A DNA stretch of 64,000 nt from Paracoccus sp. MA (GCF_020990385.1 NZ_CP087598.1:1656001-1720000), one strand, 5' to 3'. Shown: positions 16,822 through 27,289, counted from the stretch's first letter. The notes: generated by a model not told the origin, from the sequence alone. A program made the numbers and translations.

Positions 16822-17607
16822 TCAGAACTCGGCCCGCAGATGGCGCGAGAAGAACAGCTCGCGGATCTCGACCGCGTTCATGCGGGGCGATTCGAAGATC
16901 AGGTCCAGCCAGATCTTTTCCAGCCGCTTCTCGTTCATCTGGGTATAGGCCAGGTCGAACTCGGCCACCTGCTGGCTGTAATGCCCCGGCTCGAAGCTGT
17001 GCAGCTGCAGCGTGACCTCGTCGATATTCGGCCCGTGGCCGATGTTCAGCCGCGCATAGACGTTGATCGCCCGCTCGGCCATGATGCCGGTCTCCAGCCG
17101 CAGGATATGGCTGCGGGTCAGGCCCTGCAGCGCGCTGGTCGGCAGATCGATCGACAGCGACAGGAAGCTGCCGGCAAAGCCGAAGACCTCGAGCCTGATG
17201 CCGAAGGGCGACAGGTCGGTGGCGCCGGTATTGGCCAGCTGCTCCAGGATCAGCGCGCGTTCGGGACAATCGTGCCAGACCGCCGCGCCGTCGCCCAGCC
17301 GGCCGCCATTCTCGGGCCCGGCGACGCCGCGGGGCGAGACCTGGCCGGCCAGGAAGCCCGGCCGCCAGCGCCAGTCGGTGCCGCCCGGCAGGTGCAGCGC
17401 GTCCAGCGCCGCGCGCGAGCGCGCCGCGCGGCGGTCGGCCCGGATCAGGAAGCGGTCGAGACTGCCGCGCAGGTCCAGCGCCTCCTCGCGCAGGTGGCGC
17501 AGGCGGGCGGGGCCCAGGGTCTCGACCCCCTCGGCCAGTCGGGTCCATTGCCGCAGCGCCCGTTCCCGGGTCTTGCGCTCAAGCCATTTGCGAGGGCGTA
17601 TTGCCAT
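16822..17607 (-). CDS. DUF6478-like conserved protein
   Basis: A 261-residue protein of a family I associate with Rhodobacterales and which has no known function. It starts MAIRPRKWLERKTRERALRQW with a basic helix and contains WRWRPGFLAGQVSPRG and the segment FGFAGSFLSLSIDLP. It ends in NEKRLEKIWLDLIFESPRMNAVEIRELFFSRHLRAEF. No signal peptide or transmembrane helix is seen. It sits 11 bases after ilvD in the same direction and is followed at once by the coiled-coil gene, so the three may form one operon, although no metabolic link is apparent. Confidence 0.7.
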   Translation of the reverse strand: MAIRPRKWLERKTRERALRQWTRLAEGVETLGPARLRHLREEALDLRGSLDRFLIRADRRAARSRAALDALHLPGGTDWRWRPGFLAGQVSPRGVAGPENGGRLGDGAAVWHDCPERALILEQLANTGATDLSPFGIRLEVFGFAGSFLSLSIDLPTSALQGLTRSHILRLETGIMAERAINVYARLNIGHGPNIDEVTLQLHSFEPGHYSQQVAEFDLAYTQMNEKRLEKIWLDLIFESPRMNAVEIRELFFSRHLRAEF

Positions 17608-17618
17608 GCGTCCGCCTG

Positions 17619-19352
17619 TCACTGATCCATGTAGACATGGGTTTCCGCCGCCGCGCCGGGATGGGTGACGGCGCCGTAGCGGGCCTTGCCGACGAGCTGG
17701 GCGTATTTCCACAGCGCGCCCGAAGCATAATCCGTCTTGCGCGGTCCCGGCCATTCCGCGCGGCGCCGCGCCAGTTCCTCGTCGGACAGCGCCACCGAGA
17801 TCTCGCCCCGGATCGCGTCGATGGTGATGATGTCGCCGTCGCGCAACAGGGCGATGGGGCCGCCATGCGCCGCCTCGGGGCCGACATGGCCGACGCAGAA
17901 GCCGCGCGTGGCGCCGGAAAACCGCCCGTCGGTGATCAGCGCCACCTTCTTGCCCATGCCCTGCCCCGACAGCGCCGCCGTGGTCGCCAGCATCTCGCGC
18001 ATGCCGGGGCCGCCGGCCGGGCCCTCGTTGCGGATGACGATCACGCAGCCCTCGGCATAGTCGCGGCGCATGACCGCCTCGAAGGCGTCCTCCTCGCAGT
18101 CGAAGACCCGGGCCGGGCCGGTGAAGACCTGGTCCTCGGGCGCCATGCCCGCGACCTTCACGATGGCGCCGTCGGGGGCGAGGTTGCCGCGCAGCCCGAC
18201 CACGCCGCCGGTGCGGGACAGCGGCGCCGTCACCGGATGGATGACCTTGCCGTCGGCCTCGCGCGCGATCAGGTCCAGCTCCTCGCCCATGCTGCGGCCC
18301 GAGGCGGTCAGGCAATCCTCGTGGATCAGCCCGGCCTTGCGCAGCTCGCGCAGCACCACGGGGACGCCGCCCGCGTCGAACAGGTCCTTGGCGACGTAAT
18401 CGCCGCCGGGGCGCAGGTTCACGAAATAGGGCGTGTCGCGGAAGATGTCGCAGACGTCGAACAGGTCGAATTCGATCCCGGCCTCATGCGCGATGGCCGG
18501 CAGGTGCAGCCCGGCATTGGTCGAGCCGCCGGTGCAGGCCACCACCCGCGCCGCGTTCTCAAGCGCCTTGCGCGTCACCACGTCGCGGGCGCGGATGTTC
18601 TTCTCGATCAGCGCCATCACCGCCTCGCCCGAGGCCAGCCCGTACTGGTCGCGCGATTCGTAGGGCGCCGGCGCGCCCGAACTGTTCAGCAGCGCCAGCC
18701 CGATCGCCTCGCTGACGCAGGCCATGGTGTTGGCGGTATACTGCCCGCCGCAGGCCCCGGCCGAAGGGCAGGCGACGCGCTCCAGCAGCTCCAGCTCGGC
18801 ATCGGGCAGATTGCCGGCGGCGTGCTGGCCCACCGCCTCGAACACGTCCTGCACCACCACGTCGCGGTCGTGGAAACGCCCGGGCAGGATCGAGCCGCCA
18901 TAGATGAAGACGCTGGGCACGTTCAGCCGCACCATGGCCATCATCATGCCCGGCAGCGACTTGTCGCAGCCGGCCAGCCCCACCAGCGCGTCGTAGCAAT
19001 GGCCGCGCATGGTCAGCTCGACCGTGTCGGCGATGGCGTCGCGGCTGGCGAGGCTGGCGCGCATCCCCTCATGCCCCATGGCGATGCCGTCGGTGACGGT
19101 GATGGTGGTGAATTCGCGCGGGCAGCCACCGCCCTTCTTGACGCCCTGCTTGACCGATTGCGCCTGCCGGTTCAGGGCGATGTTGCAGGGCGCCGCCTCG
19201 TTCCAGCAGGTGGCGACGCCGACCCAGGGGGAATGGATCTCCTCCTCGGTGATGCCCATGGCATAGAAGAAGCTGCGCTGCGGCGCGCGGGACGGCCCTT
19301 CGGTGACATGGCGGCTCGGCAGGGACGACTTGTCGAAGCGGGTGTTTTTCAT
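17619..19352 (-). CDS. ilvD: Dihydroxy-acid dehydratase
   Basis: The 577-residue enzyme dehydrates 2,3-dihydroxy acids in valine, leucine and isoleucine synthesis. It carries an iron-sulfur cluster bound by cysteines in [20 protein letters not shown] and [17 protein letters not shown]. The motif [13 protein letters not shown] appears here as [14 protein letters not shown] near the C terminus. Length fits the family. The start is chosen at the ATG with GAGG 9 bases upstream; a longer frame to 19847 runs into phhB. No leader-peptide attenuator is visible in the 86 bases upstream. Confidence 0.96.
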   Translation of the reverse strand: MKNTRFDKSSLPSRHVTEGPSRAPQRSFFYAMGITEEEIHSPWVGVATCWNEAAPCNIALNRQAQSVKQGVKKGGGCPREFTTITVTDGIAMGHEGMRASLASRDAIADTVELTMRGHCYDALVGLAGCDKSLPGMMMAMVRLNVPSVFIYGGSILPGRFHDRDVVVQDVFEAVGQHAAGNLPDAELELLERVACPSAGACGGQYTANTMACVSEAIGLALLNSSGAPAPYESRDQYGLASGEAVMALIEKNIRARDVVTRKALENAARVVACTGGSTNAGLHLPAIAHEAGIEFDLFDVCDIFRDTPYFVNLRPGGDYVAKDLFDAGGVPVVLRELRKAGLIHEDCLTASGRSMGEELDLIAREADGKVIHPVTAPLSRTGGVVGLRGNLAPDGAIVKVAGMAPEDQVFTGPARVFDCEEDAFEAVMRRDYAEGCVIVIRNEGPAGGPGMREMLATTAALSGQGMGKKVALITDGRFSGATRGFCVGHVGPEAAHGGPIALLRDGDIITIDAIRGEISVALSDEELARRRAEWPGPRKTDYASGALWKYAQLVGKARYGAVTHPGAAAETHVYMDQ

Positions 19353-19438
19353 GGCGGCATCCTCTGGCTGGATTCTGGATAGGCCCAGCCTGCCGCCGGG
19401 GCAAGAGGCTCTGGCCCGCGAGGCCGGCGGCGCGGCCG

Positions 19439-19762
19439 TCAGCCCGCCGCCGCGTCCAGCCGCGCGGCCATGATCAGGTCGTTCCGCGTCACGCCGCCCG
19501 CCGAATGGGTGGAATAGGTGACGCTGGCGAAGCCCCAGCCGAAGGCGATGTCGGGATGGTGATTGGCCGCCTCGGCCTGCCAGGCGGCCAGGTTGGCCAG
19601 CTGCGCGGCACGCTTGAAGCTCTTGAAGCGCCATTCGCGGCGGATCGCCTTGCCGTCCTCGGCCAGCCGCCATTCCGGCAGGCCGGCCAAGGCCGCGCGC
19701 AACTCGTCCCCGGCCAGCGCCGGCGCACCGTCCACGATCTTTTCCTTGTCCAGTCCGGTCAT
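19439..19762 (-). CDS. phhB: Pterin-4a-carbinolamine dehydratase
   Basis: A 107-residue enzyme that dehydrates 4a-hydroxytetrahydropterin, recycling the cofactor of aromatic amino-acid hydroxylases. The active-site motif is seen as [13 protein letters not shown], followed by [15 protein letters not shown]. The ATG at 19762 has GGAGGAG directly before it; a GTG at 19777 would overlap the cls stop and has no such site. It lies 11 bases after cls in the same direction. No phenylalanine hydroxylase gene is in the window. Confidence 0.9.
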   Translation of the reverse strand: MTGLDKEKIVDGAPALAGDELRAALAGLPEWRLAEDGKAIRREWRFKSFKRAAQLANLAAWQAEAANHHPDIAFGWGFASVTYSTHSAGGVTRNDLIMAARLDAAAG

Positions 19763-19773
19763 CGTCTCCTCCG

Positions 19774-21201
19774 TCACAGGATCGGCGCCGCCAGCGCCAG
19801 AAGATTGTTGCGCAGCCGCCGCCAGACCGACCAGCCGCGGATCTCATCCAGCCTCAGCGGGCGGGCGCGCTCGACATAGCTCTGCTGGCGCTCGTCCAGC
19901 CGTTCGGTGACGTCGCCGCCCAGGAACAGCATGTTCATCTCGTAATTCAGCTCGAAGCTGCGGCGGTCCATGTTGGCGCTGCCCAGCATCGCCATGCGCC
20001 CGTCGACGCTGATGATCTTGGAATGCAGAAGCCCGTCCCGGAACAGCATAAGCTTCACCCCGGCCGAGACCAGCCCGTAATAGAACCCCTCGGAGGTGGC
20101 CTGCACCACCAGCGAATCGTTGCGCTCGGGCAGGATCACCGTCACGTCCACGCCGCGCCGCGCCGCCGTGCGGATCGCCGAATCGAGCGAGGCGTCGGGC
20201 ACGTAATAGGGCGTGGTGATCACCAGCCGCTCGCGCGCCGCATGGATCATCGTCGCCATGCAGTCCGACAGCGAGCCCTGCCGTTCGTCCGGGCCGGTGG
20301 CGACGACCTGCGCCACCTCGCCCGGCGCGGTGACCGGGCGGGTCATGCGCAGCATCTCGCCCAGGTCCTCGCCGGTATAGCTCATCCAGTCCTGCAGGAA
20401 GACCGCCTGCATCTGCCGCACCACCGGCCCCTCTATGGCCAGGAACACGTCGATCCAGGGCGCGTAGCGCGGCTTGATGGCGAAGGCCCGGTCCGAGCAG
20501 TTGCGGCTGCCGGTAAAGCCCAGCACATGGTCGATCACCACGATCTTGCGGTGGTTGCGCAGGTCCATGCGCTGGAAGAGGCCGCCGATCACCGGGATGC
20601 TCAGCGGCAGCGCCTCGACGCATTCCACCCCCGCCGCCTTCATCCGCGCCCAGGATTCCGAACGGCCGAAGGCGCGCGAGCCGAAGGCGTCGATGATCGC
20701 CCGCACCTTGACGCCGCGCCCGGCGGCGCGGATCGCCGCCTCGGCCACCGCGCGGCCCGAAGGGTCGTCCAGCCAGATATAGAACAGCATGTGCACATGC
20801 TCGGTCGCGCCGTCGATGGCCTCGACCAGCGCGGCGATGGCGCTGTCGTCCTCGGGCAGCAGCGCGGCGCGGTTGCCGGCGACGGCGGCAAAGCCGGTCG
20901 TGGCGTGATTCGCCTTGATCACGGGGGCGGCGAAATCGGGCAGGACCTTCAGCTCTTCGGGGCTGGGCTGCCACAGGCCCGACAGGTGCGAGCGCACATT
21001 GGCCATGGTCTCGACCTCGGCGCCGCGCATGCGGATCTCGCCGAACAGCACATAGGCCAGGATGCCGACCAGCGGCACCAGTTCGATCACCAGGATCCAT
21101 GACAGCCGGACCGTCGGCTCCAGTCGCGGACGCAGCAGCACGCGCACCGAAACGGCCAGCGCGGCTGCGTAATGCATGAACACAAGGGCTTCGGTCCACA
21201 T
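19774..21201 (-). CDS. cls: Cardiolipin synthase, phospholipase D family
   Basis: A 475-residue membrane enzyme that joins two phosphatidylglycerols to cardiolipin. Two N-terminal hydrophobic segments ([19 protein letters not shown] and [22 protein letters not shown]) precede two HxKx4D catalytic motifs, NHRKIVVID and LHSKIISVD, each followed by the GS(R/A)N block. The start at 21201 was chosen because longer frames collide with the divergent accD gene; the ribosome site is weak and MHYAAAL eight residues later is possible. It is followed closely by phhB. Confidence 0.9.
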   Translation of the reverse strand: MWTEALVFMHYAAALAVSVRVLLRPRLEPTVRLSWILVIELVPLVGILAYVLFGEIRMRGAEVETMANVRSHLSGLWQPSPEELKVLPDFAAPVIKANHATTGFAAVAGNRAALLPEDDSAIAALVEAIDGATEHVHMLFYIWLDDPSGRAVAEAAIRAAGRGVKVRAIIDAFGSRAFGRSESWARMKAAGVECVEALPLSIPVIGGLFQRMDLRNHRKIVVIDHVLGFTGSRNCSDRAFAIKPRYAPWIDVFLAIEGPVVRQMQAVFLQDWMSYTGEDLGEMLRMTRPVTAPGEVAQVVATGPDERQGSLSDCMATMIHAARERLVITTPYYVPDASLDSAIRTAARRGVDVTVILPERNDSLVVQATSEGFYYGLVSAGVKLMLFRDGLLHSKIISVDGRMAMLGSANMDRRSFELNYEMNMLFLGGDVTERLDERQQSYVERARPLRLDEIRGWSVWRRLRNNLLALAAPIL

Positions 21202-21289
21202 GCCGCCATGAAAGCCCGGACAGCGCGGAATTGCAATTCGGCACCGCTTTGCATATCTGAGCCCCTGAACAGAGCGCAGGGGCCCGCCG

Positions 21290-22222
21290 ATGAACTGGAT
21301 CACCAATTATGTCCGTCCGCGCATCAATTCGCTGTTCTCGCGCCGCGAGGTGCCCGAGAACCTGTGGACCAAATGCCCGGAATGCGGGACCATGCTGTTC
21401 CACCGCGAACTGTCGGACAACCTGAACGTCTGCACGAATTGCGACCATCACCTGGCGATCTCGCCCCGGCTGCGCTTTGCGGCGCTGTTCGACGGCGGCG
21501 TCTTCAACGAGGTGAAGGTGCCCGAGCCGGTCGCCGACCCGCTGGGCTTCCGCGACCAGAAGAAATACCCCGACCGCATGAAGGCGGCGCAGAAATCCAC
21601 CGGCGAGAAAGAGGCGATGCTGGTCGCCGAGGGCGAAATGGGCCGCACCCCCATCGTCGCCGCCGCGCAGGACTTTTCCTTCATGGGCGGCTCGATGGGC
21701 ATGTATGTCGGCAACGCCATCATCGCCGCGGCCGAGCGCGCGGTGAAGCTGAAGCGGCCGCTGGTGCTGTTCTCGGCCGCCGGCGGGGCTCGCATGCAGG
21801 AAGGCATCCTGTCGCTGATGCAGATGCCGCGCACCACCGTCGCCGTCGAGATGCTGAAAGAGGCGCGGCTGCCCTATATCGTCGTGCTGACCCATCCGAC
21901 GACCGGCGGCGTCACCGCCAGCTATGCCATGCTGGGCGACATCCAGATTTCCGAGCCGAACGCGCTGATCTGCTTCGCCGGCCCGCGGGTGATCGAACAG
22001 ACCATCCGCGAAAAGCTGCCCGAGGGCTTCCAGCGCGCCGAATACCTGCTGGAACACGGCATGCTGGACCGGGTGACGCATCGCAAGAAGCTGCGCGAGG
22101 AACTGATCTCGATCCTGCGCATGCTGGGCGGCTTGCCCGCGCCGGTGGTGGGCGATCTGCCCGCGCCTGGCAACATCGCCCCGCCGCGCGCCGAAGCCGC
22201 CGCCGACAGCGCCTCCGCCTGA
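21290..22222 (+). CDS. accD: Acetyl-CoA carboxylase carboxyltransferase, beta subunit
   Basis: The 310-residue subunit transfers carboxyl from biotin to acetyl-CoA, the first committed step of fatty acid synthesis, together with AccA (not in this window). The N-terminal zinc ribbon CPECGTM...CTNCDHH is intact, and the crotonase-fold motifs [14 protein letters not shown] and [17 protein letters not shown] are present. The gene runs divergently from cls and is followed 16 bases later by folC, an order widely seen in alphaproteobacteria. Confidence 0.96.
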   Translation: MNWITNYVRPRINSLFSRREVPENLWTKCPECGTMLFHRELSDNLNVCTNCDHHLAISPRLRFAALFDGGVFNEVKVPEPVADPLGFRDQKKYPDRMKAAQKSTGEKEAMLVAEGEMGRTPIVAAAQDFSFMGGSMGMYVGNAIIAAAERAVKLKRPLVLFSAAGGARMQEGILSLMQMPRTTVAVEMLKEARLPYIVVLTHPTTGGVTASYAMLGDIQISEPNALICFAGPRVIEQTIREKLPEGFQRAEYLLEHGMLDRVTHRKKLREELISILRMLGGLPAPVVGDLPAPGNIAPPRAEAAADSASA

Positions 22223-22238
22223 GCCGGACGACATCGCG

Positions 22239-23507
22239 ATGACCTCCTCCGACGCCATTCTCGCGCGGCTGATGCAGCTGCATCCCAAGGTCATCGACCT
22301 GTCGCTGGACCGGATGCACCGCATCCTGGCCGCGCTCGGCCACCCGGAACGCCGCATCCCGCCGGCGATCCACATCGCCGGCACCAATGGCAAGGGCTCG
22401 ACCCAGGCGATGATCCGCGCCGGGCTGGAATCGGCGGGCCTGCGGGTCCATGCCTATACCTCGCCGCATCTGGCGCAGTTCCACGAACGCATCCGCCTGG
22501 CGGGCGAGCTGATCCCCGAGGCGGACCTGGCCGCCGCGCTGGAGGAATGCGAGGCCGCGAATGCCGGCGCGCCGATCACCTTCTTCGAGATCACCACGGC
22601 GGCGGCCTTCCTCGCCTTCTCGCGCAGCCCGGCGGATTACACGCTGCTGGAGGTCGGCCTCGGCGGCCGGCTGGACGCGACCAATGTGATCGACGACCCG
22701 CTGCTGACCGTCATCACCCCGATCAGCATCGACCACACGCAATATCTGGGCGAAACGCTGGCCGAGATCGCCGGCGAAAAGGCCGGCATCCTCAAGCGCC
22801 GCGTGCCCTGCATCGTCGGCCCGCAGGACGCCGTCGCCCGCGAGGCGATCGAGCAGAAGGCCGAGCGGCTCTTCGCGCCGCTGCGCATCGCCCGCCAGGA
22901 CTGGGACAGCCGGCGCGAGGGCGACGCGCTGATCTATCAGGACGAGCACGGGCTGATGGACCTGCCGCTGCCCGCCCTGCCCGGCCCGCATCAGATCGTG
23001 AATGCCGGCACCGCCATCGCCGCGCTGCGCGAACTGGGCTTCGGCCGCATCGAGGCCCGCGCCGCCGTGACCGAGGCGGAATGGCCGGCCCGCATGCAGC
23101 ACCTGAGCCGCGGCCCGCTGGTCGAGGCGGCGGAAGGCTGTGAACTCTGGCTCGACGGCGGCCACAACCCGGCGGGCGGCGAGGCGGTGGCGGCGACGCT
23201 CGCGGCCATGGCGAAGAAGCCGACGCATCTGGTCTGCGGCATGCTGAACACCAAGGACGTCGCGGGCTACATGCGCCCGCTGGCCGAGGCGGCGCAAAGC
23301 CTGACCGCCGTGGCGATCCCGGGCGAGCCGAACACCCTGCCGGCCGAGGACACCGCCGCCGCCGCCGCCTCGGTCGGGCTCGCCGCCACGACCGCGCCCG
23401 ATGCGCTGGCGGCGGTGCGGCGCCTGGCGGCGGACCAGCCCGGCGCGCGCATCCTGATCTGCGGCTCGCTCTACCTCGCCGGCCAAGTGCTGCGCGAGAA
23501 CGGCTAG
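22239..23507 (+). CDS. folC: Folylpolyglutamate synthase / dihydrofolate synthase
   Basis: The 422-residue ATP-dependent ligase adds glutamate to dihydropteroate and to folates. The P-loop reads IHIAGTNGKGST near residues 45-56. The region LLEVGLGGRLDATNVID and the later WLDGGHNPAGGEA are family signatures. It is cotranscribed with accD, 16 bases behind it. Downstream lies a large inverted repeat shared with the converging zapE gene. Confidence 0.95.
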   Translation: MTSSDAILARLMQLHPKVIDLSLDRMHRILAALGHPERRIPPAIHIAGTNGKGSTQAMIRAGLESAGLRVHAYTSPHLAQFHERIRLAGELIPEADLAAALEECEAANAGAPITFFEITTAAAFLAFSRSPADYTLLEVGLGGRLDATNVIDDPLLTVITPISIDHTQYLGETLAEIAGEKAGILKRRVPCIVGPQDAVAREAIEQKAERLFAPLRIARQDWDSRREGDALIYQDEHGLMDLPLPALPGPHQIVNAGTAIAALRELGFGRIEARAAVTEAEWPARMQHLSRGPLVEAAEGCELWLDGGHNPAGGEAVAATLAAMAKKPTHLVCGMLNTKDVAGYMRPLAEAAQSLTAVAIPGEPNTLPAEDTAAAAASVGLAATTAPDALAAVRRLAADQPGARILICGSLYLAGQVLRENG

Positions 23508-23526
23508 GCCGGCGCCACCTTCGGCG

Positions 23527-23740
23527 GAGGTCGGGGGCTCTGCCCCCGTCCCTGCGGGACTCCCCCGGGGTATTTGGAAAACGGAGAAAGCCGGGATTTG
23601 CCCGGGGCGCCGCCCAAGGCGAACAGGCCCGGTCAAAAACGCCCTGCCCGGAGGCCCGGACGACGGACGACATCTTCTCTGTTTTCCAAATACCCCGGGG
23701 GAGGCCGAAGGCCGGGGGCGGAGCCCCCTGGACCGCGCAT
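23527..23740. repeat. Large inverted repeat between folC and zapE
   Basis: The 29-base segment at 23560-23588 recurs inverted at 23675-23703 with one mismatch; its core is CCCCCGGGGTATTTGG. Outside each copy stands a second shared block, GGGGGCTC(T/C)GCCCCCG, itself a small hairpin. The pair can fold into a long stem over an 86-base loop and should end transcription of both converging genes. Related single copies occur near 13927 and 56561. Confidence 0.75.
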
Positions 23741-23747
23741 CACGCCG

Positions 23748-24851
23748 CTAGGCCCGCCCCCAACCGGCATCGCGCATCTCGCGCAGGCGACTCGCGGTGC
23801 GCTCGAACTCGAAGGCGCCCTCGCCCTCGGCGTAAAGCCGCTCGGGCTCGTCCGCGGCGCTGGCGATCAGCCGCACCTTCGCCTCGTAAAGCGCGTCGAT
23901 CAGCGTCACGAACCGCTTGGCCTCGTTATAGTTCGACTGCGACAGCCGCGGAATCGAGTCGATGAACAGCAGGTCCAGCGCCTCGGCCATGGCCAGGTAA
24001 TCGGCCGGACCCAGCGGCTTGCCGCAAAGGTCCCAGAAGCTTGCCCGCCCGATGCGGCCGGCATGCTGCGGGATCTCGACCTCGCGGCCCTTGACCTCCA
24101 GCAACAGCGGCGGGGCCGCCGCGCCGGCGGTTTCCAGCCGCCACAGCGCGTCCATCCGGTCATGCGCCGCGGTGTCGGCGGGGATAAACCAGACCTGCCC
24201 GCCCTCATCGCGGTTCTGGCGGTGATCGGTGGCGCTGGCCAGCTCGACCACCTCCAGCCTCGCGCGGATCAGCGCGATGAAGGGCAGGAACAGCTGGCGG
24301 TTGAGGCCGTTCTTGTAAAGATCCTCTGGCACCCGGTTCGAGGTGGTGACGACGGTCACCCCCTCCTCGAACAGCACCTGGAACAGCCGGCCGACGATCA
24401 TCGCATCGGCGATGTCGGTGATCTGCATCTCGTCGAAGCAGAGCAGCCGCGCCTGCTGCGCCACCGCCAGCGCCACCGGGCGCACGGCGTCCTGCTGGCC
24501 GGTCTTGCGCACCCCCTCCAGCGCCGCCTGGATCTCCTGCATGAATTCGTGGAAATGCACCCGGCGCTTGGCCGCGACCGGCGCGGCCTCCATCACCAGG
24601 TCCATCAGCATGGACTTGCCGCGGCCCACGCCGCCCCAGAGATAGATGCCCCGGACCGCCGGCGCCGGCGGAGGAGAAGCGGCGCCGCGCAGCCGCGACA
24701 GCAGGCCCTTTTTCTGCGGCGCCGCGGCGGGCGCGGCCGCCAGGTCCCGCACCAGCCGGTCCAGCACCGGCAGCACGCCGCGCTGCGCCGCATCGGGGGC
24801 CAGCCGGCCCGTCGCCACGCGGGCCTCGTAGAGTTCGGATACGCTTGCCAT
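23748..24851 (-). CDS. zapE: Cell division protein ZapE (AFG1-like ATPase)
   Basis: A 367-residue AAA+ ATPase of the AFG1/LACE1 group; in E. coli ZapE acts at the Z-ring late in division. Walker A is GGVGRGKS (preceded by RGIYLWGG), followed by the HFHEFM motif, and Walker B is LLCFDEMQITDIADAM. The block VTTSNRVPEDLYKNGLNR is characteristic. Length is normal. It is transcribed leftward, 71 bases after the lipoprotein gene, with a probable terminator in that gap. Confidence 0.93.
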   Translation of the reverse strand: MASVSELYEARVATGRLAPDAAQRGVLPVLDRLVRDLAAAPAAAPQKKGLLSRLRGAASPPPAPAVRGIYLWGGVGRGKSMLMDLVMEAAPVAAKRRVHFHEFMQEIQAALEGVRKTGQQDAVRPVALAVAQQARLLCFDEMQITDIADAMIVGRLFQVLFEEGVTVVTTSNRVPEDLYKNGLNRQLFLPFIALIRARLEVVELASATDHRQNRDEGGQVWFIPADTAAHDRMDALWRLETAGAAAPPLLLEVKGREVEIPQHAGRIGRASFWDLCGKPLGPADYLAMAEALDLLFIDSIPRLSQSNYNEAKRFVTLIDALYEAKVRLIASAADEPERLYAEGEGAFEFERTASRLREMRDAGWGRA

Positions 24852-24869
24852 ATCCGCCCCCTGCCAAAG

Positions 24870-24896
24870 AAAGGACCGGCCCGCAAGGGCCGGCCG
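24870..24896 (-). terminator. Terminator after the lipoprotein gene
   Basis: Read leftward, GGCCGGCCC, a four-base loop and GGGCCGG-TCC form a hairpin followed by TTTCTTTGG. It lies 27 bases after the lipoprotein stop and ahead of zapE, so zapE likely has its own promoter or depends on read-through. Confidence 0.6.
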
Positions 24897-24922
24897 GAGA
24901 TTTCCGTCGATTTCGCTAAGGT

Positions 24923-25528
24923 TCAGCGCCCGCGGCGCTGGAAGCTGCCGCGCGGATCGGGACCGGTACCCAGCCAGTTCTGCGTCACCAGCGCGATCTG
25001 GTTCACGATCTGCACCCGCTGGGTCAGGCCCCGGGCATCCGCCTCGTCCCCGGCGGTGCCGACCAGCGCCGGGAATTCCGCCTTGACCGGCTGCGGCTCG
25101 GTCAGTGCGGCGCCGGTGCGGGCATCGAAGACCTGCACGCTGTATTGGATGTTGTGCACGCCGGAATTCTGCAGGTTCTCGCGCACGACGGGGGTGATGG
25201 CATGGAACTGGCCCAGCGTGGCCACGATGCGCACGCGGGTCTTACCGCGCAGGCCGGCAGCGCCCTTCTCGATGCCTTCGCGGAGGATGGCGGCGGCCTG
25301 GGCGCGGCGGTCTCCGGCCGGCTCGCCATGCCAGACGATGTCGAAATCGGGGGTGTAGCTGTTTTCCTCGCTGGTGGTCAGGGTCTCGGGCACCGCGACA
25401 TCGACCGAGGCGACGCGCCAGCTGGCGGTCTGCGCCGGGTCGAGCTGTTCATAGGCGGTTTCCCAGGTGTTCGAGCAGGCGGCAAGGCCAAGCGTCAGGC
25501 CAAGCGCCAGAAGGGCGGGTTTCAACAT
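24923..25528 (-). CDS. Lipoprotein, DUF6778-like
   Basis: A 201-residue predicted lipoprotein. The signal peptide MLKPALLALGLTLGLAAC ends in a lipobox (L-A-A-C) with lipidation at Cys18. The mature protein includes SWRVASVDVAVPETL and a region (KTRVRIVATLGQFHAITPVVRENLQN) reminiscent of outer-membrane-associated lipoproteins with an OMP-assembly-like fold. Its function is unknown. The ATG at 25528 has GAGGAGCC just upstream. It stands alone between the MFS transporter gene and zapE. Confidence 0.75.
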   Translation of the reverse strand: MLKPALLALGLTLGLAACSNTWETAYEQLDPAQTASWRVASVDVAVPETLTTSEENSYTPDFDIVWHGEPAGDRRAQAAAILREGIEKGAAGLRGKTRVRIVATLGQFHAITPVVRENLQNSGVHNIQYSVQVFDARTGAALTEPQPVKAEFPALVGTAGDEADARGLTQRVQIVNQIALVTQNWLGTGPDPRGSFQRRGR

Positions 25529-25811
25529 GGGATGGCTCCTCGTTCGGGAAATGAATGACGGGCCGGCCGCGTGGCCGGCGGTTTGGAAACTGCGCCAAGG
25601 CCTCTGGCATGATCTTGTTTCTGAAAACGGCTGGATCAGAAAAGCGCCTCCCGCAAGGGACGGGTTGCGCCGCGCCCCGCGACCGGAGGGAATGTTTCCG
25701 GTCCGGCGCGAGAGTAATCGTGGATTTCCAATGCGCAAGAGATTCGCTTCGCATGAAGCGGTCTTGGCCGGAAGGGTGTCCGGCCGCATCGCGGGTGACG
25801 GCTGCGCGGTT

Positions 25812-27122
25812 TTAGACGATGGACTGGTTGCGGGTCTCGGCCCGGATGAACAGCGTGCCGATGGCGGCCAGCAGCAGCAGCGCCGCGAAGACGCCGATGG
25901 CGACCCCGAAGCCGCGCGCCACCACATAGCCCATGAGCGAGGGCGCCAGCAGCCCGCCCACCCGCGCCACCGCGCTGGCCGTGCCCATGCCGGTGCCGCG
26001 CAGGCCGGTCGGGTAAAGCTCGGGCGTATAGGCATAGAGCGCCCCCCAGGTGCCGAGCAGCGCAAAGCTCATCAGCAGCAGCGCGAGGGCGACCAGCCAG
26101 GGGCTGACGGCGAGGGTGAAGAGGAAGCAGCCCCCGGCGCTGAGCAGCAGGAAGATCTGCAGGGTGGGCTTCCTGCCCCAGCGTTCCACGCCATGCGCCG
26201 CCAGCGCATAGCCCGGCAGCTGCGCCAGCGCCATCAGCACCAGGAAGCCATAGCCGCGCACGAAGCCGAAGCCGCCCTTGGCCAGTTCCGCCGGCAGCCA
26301 GACGAAGACGCCGTAATAGGACAGCGAGACCAGGAACCAGGCGGCGAAGATGCCCAGGCTGCGGTTGCGCAGCTCGGGGCCGAAAAGCCGCGCCTCGGCG
26401 GTGACGGGCGGCGCGGTCAGGCGGGTGCCCGGCGGCAGGCCGCGGGCGCCGTTCGCGGTCAGCACCCGGTCGACGACCGCCCGCGCCCCGGCCTCGTCGC
26501 CCTTGCGCAGCAGATACATCGGCGATTCCGGCACCCAGAGCCGCAGCCAGATGCCGATCAGCGCCGGCAGGGCGGCGACGGCGAAGATCCAGCGCCAGGG
26601 CTCGGCCGCGCCCGCCAGATGCGCGATCCAGGCGGTCAGGGCGATGGCGATGGTGCCGATGGCCCAGAACCCCTCCAGCCAGACCAGCCAGCGGCCGCGG
26701 TTCCGGGGCGGCAGGAATTCGGCCATCATGGCGTAATCCACGGGCAGCGTGCCGCCGACCGCCATGCCGGTCAGGAAGCGCAGCAGCATCAGCGACCAGA
26801 TGTCCGGCGCGAAGACCGAGGCGAGCCCGAAGACCGCGTCGCAGCCCACCGTCAGGAATAGCACGTTGCGCCGTCCCACCCGGTCGGCGATGCGCCCGAA
26901 CAGCGTCGCCCCCGCGAACATGCCCAGAAAGAACAGCGTCCCGGTCTGCAGGGCCTGCGGCACGGTCAGCCCGAAGCTCGCCGCGATCGAGGCGGCGGTG
27001 AAGCCGATGGCGATGACCTGCATCGCGTCCGCCGCCCAGACCAGGCCAAAGATGCCCAGCAGGCGCTGCTGGAAACGGCCCGCACCGCCCTGGGTCAGGG
27101 CCTCGTCGATGGTCAGGTTCAT
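25812..27122 (-). CDS. MFS transporter (sugar/aromatic-acid symporter type)
   Basis: This 436-residue protein shows about 12 hydrophobic segments and the major facilitator motif GRIADRVGRRNVLF between helices 2 and 3, with a second such motif VERWGRKPTLQ after helix 8. The pattern VDYAMMAEFLPPRNRGRWLVWLEGFW is typical of the sugar/aromatic-acid/niacin transporter group. Substrate is unknown; no catabolic genes adjoin. About 280 bases without a gene separate it from the lipoprotein gene; this gap contains short inverted repeats such as CCGGAGG...TTTCCGG but nothing else I can name. Confidence 0.85.
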   Translation of the reverse strand: MNLTIDEALTQGGAGRFQQRLLGIFGLVWAADAMQVIAIGFTAASIAASFGLTVPQALQTGTLFFLGMFAGATLFGRIADRVGRRNVLFLTVGCDAVFGLASVFAPDIWSLMLLRFLTGMAVGGTLPVDYAMMAEFLPPRNRGRWLVWLEGFWAIGTIAIALTAWIAHLAGAAEPWRWIFAVAALPALIGIWLRLWVPESPMYLLRKGDEAGARAVVDRVLTANGARGLPPGTRLTAPPVTAEARLFGPELRNRSLGIFAAWFLVSLSYYGVFVWLPAELAKGGFGFVRGYGFLVLMALAQLPGYALAAHGVERWGRKPTLQIFLLLSAGGCFLFTLAVSPWLVALALLLMSFALLGTWGALYAYTPELYPTGLRGTGMGTASAVARVGGLLAPSLMGYVVARGFGVAIGVFAALLLLAAIGTLFIRAETRNQSIV

Positions 27123-27244
27123 GGCTTTCTCCGCTGATCGGACTGCCGCGCAGTGTTGCGACGCTCGCCGCCATGTCCACAGGAAAACGCGCCCGGCCGG
27201 GCTGTTTCGCGCAAGGTGATGCAGCGCGGACCGCAGGCCGGACG

Positions 27245-27274
27245 AAAAAGGGCCGCCCCGAGGGACGGCCCCTT
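27245..27274 (-). terminator. Intrinsic terminator after the SGNH esterase gene
   Basis: Read leftward, GGGCCGTCCC and GGGCGGCCC pair around a three-base loop with one bulge, and TTTTT follows directly. It stands 16 bases past the stop of the esterase gene and closes the two-gene spike/esterase unit. Confidence 0.8.
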
Positions 27275-27289
27275 CGCGCGAAGGCCCCG

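Noticed and set aside
17601..19382. 593-residue rightward open frame opposite ilvD
   Set aside because: It is the complement of a well-supported gene and its translation has no domain.
20023..21102. 359-residue rightward open frame opposite cls
   Set aside because: Shadow of the cardiolipin synthase gene; His/Gly/Ala-rich with no motif.
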